Part shown: positions 14,373 through 18,339 of the stretch, in pieces
Layout: every line of letters begins with the position of its first letter
Position numbering within the stretch: the stretch's first letter is position 1
Source of the DNA: Calditrichota bacterium
GTDB taxonomy: Bacteria > Zixibacteria > MSB-5A5 > GN15 > FEB-12
DNA length: 18,339 nucleotides
NCBI GenBank assembly: GCA_008501655.1
Contig: QQUK01000313.1
Span: 1 to 18,339, forward strand
Reading direction: 5' to 3'
Notes under the pieces: model-generated
Told to the model about the DNA's origin: nothing
Seen by the model: the letters and a program-made list of their open reading frames with translations, nothing else
Databases searched by the model: none
Position numbers and translations under genes: made by a program

Positions 14373-15935
14373 ATGGCAAAATATTTGAACATCCTGCTTT
14401 TTCTTATAAGTTTCACAACATCTGCATCAGCTATTGATGTTGACTCATTACTGCTAAAATCAATAGGCGGGGAAAAAGGATTACAATCGATCAAAAATTG
14501 TCAATCATTATATATGAGCGGCTCTGCTTCGATGGGTTTTATGAAAGGTCAATTTACTCAAATCACTGATTTCCCGAATAATTTTTACATATCTATAGCT
14601 TTTGCCGGTTTTTCAATTGAACAAGGCTATGACGGTTCTACTGCATGGCAAACCGATATGAATGGAAAACGCTCCAAAGTAACCGGTCATGAAGAAAAAG
14701 AACTTCTGAAATCTCTTTACCTCTCTTCATTTGAGTACATATTACAAAAATCTGATACTGTAAATATTGAATATTCAGGCATTACTGAATTTAATAACAC
14801 ATCATGCCATATGGTTACGATGGTCTTTCCCGGATCAGACACCCTTTTTACGTATTACAATATAGAGACCGGGCTGAGAGAAGGATTTATCAGTAAGTAT
14901 GATATGATGGAAGCTACGACAATCGAATCAAACTACAAAATTTACAATGATTTTCCTGTAGCGACTTCTCTTACATCCAAAATCGAACCGGTAAATTTTA
15001 CAATTTCCATGACAATAGATTCGATAACGTTGAATGCAAATATCGATAAATCGAAGTTTGCATTCAACCGACAATCTAAAATAGACTACCTCTTTCCTGG
15101 ACATAAACAGACCGAAACTATCGGTTTGAAATATGTAAACGGTCATATCCAGATACCAGTCATAATCAATGGGCACAAAAAAGTCTGGATGATTCTCGAT
15201 TCCGGTGCAGCTGCCAATATTTTCAACAAGCCCGTAGTCGAAGACCTCGCTTTGGAGACCATCGGCACCCTTCCTGCAATGGGTGTCGCTGGATTCGAGG
15301 ATGTAGAATTGATGCAGACAGACTCAATTGAAATCGGTAATCTGAAATTGTATCAGCAGGTTGCGGGAAAAATGGACCTGTCTCAAATTGCTTCCGAATC
15401 TGATAACTCTGAAAATTTCGGCGGGATTATCGGTTACGACTTTCTCTCCAGGTTCCCGATTTTGATTGATTATAAAAATAAACTACTGACAGTCTTTGAC
15501 CCGAAAACATTTCGAGCTGATTCCGGCGGAGTTGATATAGATTTTAATCTTTCCATGCAAATCCCTACAGTTAAAGCTAAAATAAACGGAATCGAAGGAG
15601 ATTTTATTGTCGATTTAGGAAATGCTATCGGATTGATTCTGCATTCGCATTATGTAAATTCAAATCTACTTGAGGAGCAATTAGAAACTGTAGATGATGT
15701 TCGTAATTCCGTTGGAGGTATTGGTGGAATCGTCAAAAGCAGATCAGCAGTCGCTAAATCTTTTGAAATTGGTTTAATCCAGATCGACTCGATTCCGGTT
15801 ATCCTTCCTGAAATGCAAAACGGAATTACAAAATCAGAACAGATTGCCGGAAACATCGGCAACCCGGTATTGGAAAATTACAAAGTACTTTTTGATTACA
15901 AAAATTCAAAAATATACCTCTACCCGCTTGAATGA
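14373..15935 (+). CDS. secreted LolA-like domain fused to a two-lobed aspartyl protease
   Basis: A 520-residue exported protein. I use the second of two adjacent ATG codons because GGAGG (14364-14368) is four bases from it and only one from the first. Residues below count from the first ATG (14370). A signal peptide covers about 1-21 (ending S-A-S-A). Residues about 25-235 form a beta-rich region with G-G-E-K-G-L, F-S-I-E-Q-G-Y-D-G and A-W-Q-T-D-M-N-G, as in LolA/LolB-like outer-membrane lipoprotein-sorting folds. Two retropepsin-like lobes follow. Lobe 1 has ILDSGAAANIF (275-285) with catalytic Asp277 and ends GGIIGYDFLSRFPILIDYKN (351-370). Lobe 2 has VDLGNAIGLIL (414-424), so its D-[ST]-G is D-L-G, and ends GNIGNPVLENYKVLFDYKN. 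Such proteins are predicted periplasmic proteases. The altered second lobe suggests asymmetric activity or none there. The substrate is unknown. Confidence 0.85.
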   Translation: MAKYLNILLFLISFTTSASAIDVDSLLLKSIGGEKGLQSIKNCQSLYMSGSASMGFMKGQFTQITDFPNNFYISIAFAGFSIEQGYDGSTAWQTDMNGKRSKVTGHEEKELLKSLYLSSFEYILQKSDTVNIEYSGITEFNNTSCHMVTMVFPGSDTLFTYYNIETGLREGFISKYDMMEATTIESNYKIYNDFPVATSLTSKIEPVNFTISMTIDSITLNANIDKSKFAFNRQSKIDYLFPGHKQTETIGLKYVNGHIQIPVIINGHKKVWMILDSGAAANIFNKPVVEDLALETIGTLPAMGVAGFEDVELMQTDSIEIGNLKLYQQVAGKMDLSQIASESDNSENFGGIIGYDFLSRFPILIDYKNKLLTVFDPKTFRADSGGVDIDFNLSMQIPTVKAKINGIEGDFIVDLGNAIGLILHSHYVNSNLLEEQLETVDDVRNSVGGIGGIVKSRSAVAKSFEIGLIQIDSIPVILPEMQNGITKSEQIAGNIGNPVLENYKVLFDYKNSKIYLYPLE

Positions 15936-15967
15936 AGAAAATAAGTGAAATAAGTCACGTATAGAGG

Positions 15968-15997
15968 TTGACATCTCATATATGTCGAGTTTATTTG
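15968..15997 (+). promoter_or_regulatory. possible promoter for the beta-barrel and gapA genes
   Basis: A perfect TTGACA (15968-15973) is followed 18 bases later by TATTTG (15992-15997), a poor -10. The position, about 30 bases before the next start codon and after the protease gene, fits a promoter. The -10 match is weak, so this is tentative. Confidence 0.3.
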
Positions 15998-16027
15998 TCC
16001 AAATAATATTGATTGAGAGGAAAATAA

Positions 16028-16729
16028 TTGAAGAAATTTCTGACATTACTCCTGATTGCTGTTTTGAGCATCACATCTACTCCGTTTGCTGATGATGAAG
16101 AAACGGAACTCCCAGTAAATATTTCAAATAATTCATATTATGCCGGTTTCAGACTCGGTACCTGGATCAGCAGTGGAGATACTCCTCCCCCTCTGTTATA
16201 TAGTGCTGATTCATCCGAACAGATCCTGACAGATATTTCTGATGCAAATTTCTATGCGGAAGGTTATTTCGGATACCGTTTGACTTCAAAATTATATACC
16301 GAAATCTCATTTGGTATGTCCAATAGAGGGACTGTCGAAGTACGTAACTTTGATTACAACACATATGACTTAAACAATCTGATAGTATACCCGATTCTTC
16401 TGCAGCTTAAGGTTTATCCGTTTGGAACCGCTACATCAAAAATTCAGCCATTCATCGCCGGTGGTGGTGGAATTTATTACGGTCGCAATACAGTCCAGTT
16501 GACCAACGATTACTTTTATACGTACCGGATTGAACAGGGTGAATCGGCTACTGATTTCAATTATACGATTGCCGGCGGATTTGACTATTTAATGAGCTCA
16601 ACCCTTTCTCTGGAACTGCACGCCCGCTATGCTCCTATAAAATTCCCCGATGGACTGCTCACAGTTGAAGATTATTCAGCGACTACAATTACTGTAGGTC
16701 TTAAATATAGATATAACTCAAAAAAATAA
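16028..16729 (+). CDS. outer-membrane beta-barrel protein (OmpA/OmpW-like transmembrane barrel)
   Basis: A 233-residue exported protein. The start is TTG at 16028: AGAGG ends seven bases before it, and the frame begins MKKFLTLLLIAVLS, a clean signal peptide with cleavage probable after about residue 21 (S-T-P-F-A-D). The mature part opens with acidic residues and then repeated amphipathic strands rich in Tyr and Phe: YYAGFRLGTWIS, FYAEGYFGYRL, YTEISFGM, LLQLKVYPFG, FIAGGGGIYYG, YTIAGGFDYLM, LELHARYAPIKF, TTITVGLKYRY. About eight strands fit a small barrel of the OMP_b-brl type. No peptidoglycan-binding OmpA domain follows. The last residues, R-Y-N-S-K-K, do not end in the classic terminal Phe. 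Function is unknown beyond envelope structure or transport. The stop is 17 bases before gapA. Confidence 0.75.
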   Translation: MKKFLTLLLIAVLSITSTPFADDEETELPVNISNNSYYAGFRLGTWISSGDTPPPLLYSADSSEQILTDISDANFYAEGYFGYRLTSKLYTEISFGMSNRGTVEVRNFDYNTYDLNNLIVYPILLQLKVYPFGTATSKIQPFIAGGGGIYYGRNTVQLTNDYFYTYRIEQGESATDFNYTIAGGFDYLMSSTLSLELHARYAPIKFPDGLLTVEDYSATTITVGLKYRYNSKK

Positions 16730-16746
16730 ATAATTATGGAGGTAAC

Positions 16747-17733
16747 ATGAAAGTAGCAATTAATGGTTTTGGACGTATCGGAAGACTCGTGTTCAAAGCT
16801 GCCCAGGGTAAAGGTATCGATTTTGTAGGTATCAACGATTTAACCGATGCCAAAACTCTTGCTCATCTTTTAAAATATGATTCCGTTCATGGTAAATTCC
16901 CCGGCGAAATTTCAGTCGATGGCGATACAATTACCGTTAACGGTGATAAAATTAAAATCTACTCGGAAAAAGACCCGGAAAACCTGCCTTGGAAAGAACT
17001 CGGTGTTGACATTGTATTAGAATGTACCGGATTCTTCCGCACCAAAGAATCAGCCGGTAAACATATCAAAGCCGGCGCCAAAAAAGTCATCATATCCGCC
17101 CCGGCAAAAAACCATGACGGAACATTTATTCCGGGAATCAACTCCGATGAATATGACAAAACTAAACATGATGTCATCTCTATCGGTTCCTGCACCACCA
17201 ACTGCCTGGCTCCGGTAACCAAAGTTCTCTTGGACAACTTTGGTATCGAAAAAGGATTCATGACTACCATCCATGCCTATACATCAGACCAGCGTCTGCT
17301 TGATGCCCCGCATTCTGATTTGCGCCGTGCCCGTTCCGCTGCTCTTTCGATGATTCCGACTACCACCGGTGCTGCCAAAGCTATCGCTGAAGTCATCCCG
17401 GCTATGAAAGGCAAGATGGACGGTTGTGCTATTCGTGTCCCAACCCCGGATGCATCGCTTGTTGACCTCGCAGTCATTCTTGAAAAAGAAGCGACCGTTG
17501 AAGAGATCAATGCAGCTGTCAAAAAAGCATCCGAATCAGGACCGCTTGCCAATACTCTTGAATATACCGATGAACCTATTGTTTCTATTGACATCGTTGG
17601 CAATACTCATGGTTCGATTTTCGATTCTGACATGACCGCCGTGAACGGCAAAATGGTTAAAGTCTTCATGTGGTACGACAATGAATACGGATTCTCAAAC
17701 CGTATGGTCGACATGATGCAGATAATGCTGTAA
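16747..17733 (+). CDS. gapA: glyceraldehyde-3-phosphate dehydrogenase
   Basis: Catalyses the reversible oxidation and phosphorylation of glyceraldehyde-3-phosphate to 1,3-bisphosphoglycerate in glycolysis/gluconeogenesis. The 328-residue length is slightly short but normal. The Rossmann start VAINGFGRIGRLVF (3-16) is intact, with Asp31 in GINDLTD favouring NAD over NADP. The catalytic SCTTNC motif (148-153) holds Cys149, with His176 in IHAYTSDQ. LDAPHSDLRRARSAA (185-199) and the C-terminal WYDNEYGFSNRM (309-320) are canonical. The start is ATG at 16747 with GGAGG four bases upstream, one of the best SDs here. Its codons look more C/G-ending and uniform than its neighbours', as expected for a highly expressed gene. 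It follows the beta-barrel gene closely and may be cotranscribed. A hairpin with a T-tract at 17821-17851 lies downstream. Confidence 0.98.
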   Translation: MKVAINGFGRIGRLVFKAAQGKGIDFVGINDLTDAKTLAHLLKYDSVHGKFPGEISVDGDTITVNGDKIKIYSEKDPENLPWKELGVDIVLECTGFFRTKESAGKHIKAGAKKVIISAPAKNHDGTFIPGINSDEYDKTKHDVISIGSCTTNCLAPVTKVLLDNFGIEKGFMTTIHAYTSDQRLLDAPHSDLRRARSAALSMIPTTTGAAKAIAEVIPAMKGKMDGCAIRVPTPDASLVDLAVILEKEATVEEINAAVKKASESGPLANTLEYTDEPIVSIDIVGNTHGSIFDSDMTAVNGKMVKVFMWYDNEYGFSNRMVDMMQIML

Positions 17734-17738
17734 TAAGT

Positions 17739-17991
17739 CATACTGAGCCTGTCGAAGTATGCTCAAAACATGACACACCCCCTGCCCCTCTTTTTAGAGG
17801 GGAGTTAAAATATCTTGTAGGGCAGAACCCTTTAGCGGTTCTGCCTTTTTTATGATTCATAACGATTATGCCATTAAACAGCGCGGTCAGTCCGCCACTG
17901 CGGATTTCCTGATAGTTTATTCGTCGGGAAAGGGTTCCCAACGACGCATCAAGGATGCATAATATATTCTGTCAGGATCGCAGGGATCCTG
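17739..17991. repeat. cluster of seven short palindromes after gapA
   Basis: Seven separate dyads follow one another: 17739-17761 (CATACT/AGTATG), 17785-17802 (CCCCTC/GAGGGG), 17821-17845 (9-bp stem, listed as a terminator), 17891-17904 (TCCGC/GCGGA), 17922-17946 (CGTC+GGGAA/TTCCC+GACG), 17946-17958 (GCATC/GATGC) and 17973-17991 (CAGGATC/GATCCTG). The first shares CTGAGC...GTCGAAGT with the terminator at 4735-4775. TGTAGGGCAG occurs at 17816-17825 and inverted at 17989-17998. This looks like a mosaic of dispersed intergenic repeats (REP-like). No gene is evident. Confidence 0.6.
17821..17851 (+). terminator. intrinsic terminator downstream of gapA
   Basis: A 9-bp perfect stem (GGCAGAACC at 17821-17829, GGTTCTGCC at 17837-17845), with a 7-base loop, is followed by six T (17846-17851). 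It is 88 bases past the gapA stop, the distance filled by two earlier palindromes. It also carries one copy of the TGTAGGGCAG repeat. Confidence 0.75.
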
Positions 17992-18016
17992 CCCTACATT
18001 GAAGCCGTATCCAACA

Positions 18017-18339
18017 ATTGGGTTTGTTTTGTCTTTTTCGATTATTTTGTAGTTCTTTTGTAGTGATTGTTTATCACTCCTCTTTAGGTTTTTGATTTTC
18101 AAAAATGGTCAAATAAAATGGGTTTGTTTTGCACATAAAAGGGTAAAAAATTAGCGAAAATACCCGTTTTCAAAATGTTATCTTTTTGAATATCAATCAG
18201 GTGACTAAAATGGCTTTCTTTAAAAATGGGTTTGTTTTTATTTTTTATAAAATTAATTGTAGTTTTTTTGTTTGTCATATTTTTCTCCGTTTATAAAACA
18301 TGATGTTTCATGTATAGGAAAAATAGATTTTTTGTAGTA
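18017..18339. repeat. AT-rich repeat region with TGGGTTTGTTTT and TTGTAGT units
   Basis: TGGGTTTGTTTT occurs three times, beginning at 18019, 18119 and 18227 (spacing 100 and 108). Read on the minus strand the unit gives K-T-N-P-[IF] or N-K-P-I. TTGTAGT occurs at 18047, 18058, 18257 and in the last ten bases of the window, so the region probably continues beyond it. Stretches between copies are T-rich and not identical. No start, SD or convincing coding frame is seen; an open frame at 17917-18102 on the minus strand is made of these repeats. Nature unknown. Confidence 0.5.

Noticed and set aside
17738..17941. 67-residue minus-strand open frame containing NSPLKRGAGG
   Set aside because: It runs entirely through the palindrome cluster and the reverse complement of the gapA terminator. 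Peptides of this kind are well known as spurious products of intergenic repeats. No SD is seen.
17917..18102. 61-residue minus-strand open frame containing KTNPIVGYG
   Set aside because: It is composed of the AT-rich repeat units and two palindromes, with no SD or promoter.
17736..18339. Possible CRISPR-like array in the terminal gene-free region
   Set aside because: Repeat cores are short (about 12 bases), palindromes differ from one another, spacers are uneven, and no cas gene is present.

Overview
The window is AT-rich bacterial chromosomal DNA with short intergenic gaps. Recognisable functions are housekeeping, cell-envelope and surface-polysaccharide genes. A CMP-KDO synthetase gene (kdsB), a Wza-like SLBB exporter, a lipoprotein and an outer-membrane beta-barrel point to a Gram-negative, LPS-type envelope. 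Weak Shine-Dalgarno (SD) signals at several genes, a DRG/Obg-like GTPase with a TGS domain, and an exported aspartyl protease with a LolA-like front domain fit a member of the FCB group or a neighbouring candidate phylum (Zixibacteria-like). This placement is inference from gene style, not a measured phylogeny.

Left part (1-9214, almost all on the minus strand). A broken N-terminal piece of what looks like a membrane-anchored multiheme cytochrome (183-362, +) abuts the 3' end of panC. Upstream of panC on the minus strand are an unknown multi-TM protein, the TGS GTPase, a DegT-family aminotransferase with its own promoter, a palindromic terminator, and then a compact surface-polysaccharide operon. 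That operon, in transcription order from about 9230, is wza-like SLBB exporter, Wzz-like chain-length protein, hexapeptide N-acyltransferase and DegT aminotransferase. It starts from a clear TTGACA-17-TATTCT promoter. The last two genes would put an acylated amino group on a nucleotide sugar; the first two would control length and export of the polymer. Polymerase, flippase and the sugar dehydrogenase are not in the window.

Middle (9215-13875). A divergent + strand gene encodes a PIG-V-like membrane mannosyltransferase. It meets, tail to tail, a possible 40-codon gene remnant. The minus-strand block kdsB-pyrG-lipoprotein follows. KdsB uses the CTP made by PyrG, so the pairing makes metabolic sense. 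Just upstream of kdsB is an overlooked 45-codon ORF. It ends in an ATGA overlap with the kdsB start and begins exactly where a TTGACA-17-TATCAT promoter should initiate, so it is a candidate leaderless small gene.

Right part (13876-18339, + strand). In order: a stand-alone degenerate receiver-domain protein with its own promoter and intrinsic terminator; a secreted LolA-like/aspartyl-protease fusion; an outer-membrane beta-barrel; and gapA (GAPDH). The last 606 bases hold no convincing gene. They contain seven consecutive small palindromes within about 250 bases, then a set of AT-rich repeats that share TGGGTTTGTTTT.

I did not find a CRISPR array, tRNA, rRNA, insertion sequence, or an obviously new multi-gene defence or biosynthetic system. 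The best leads are the kdsB-leading small ORF, the degenerate receiver, the protease fusion, the palindrome cluster, the KTNPI-type repeats, and the cytochrome remnant.
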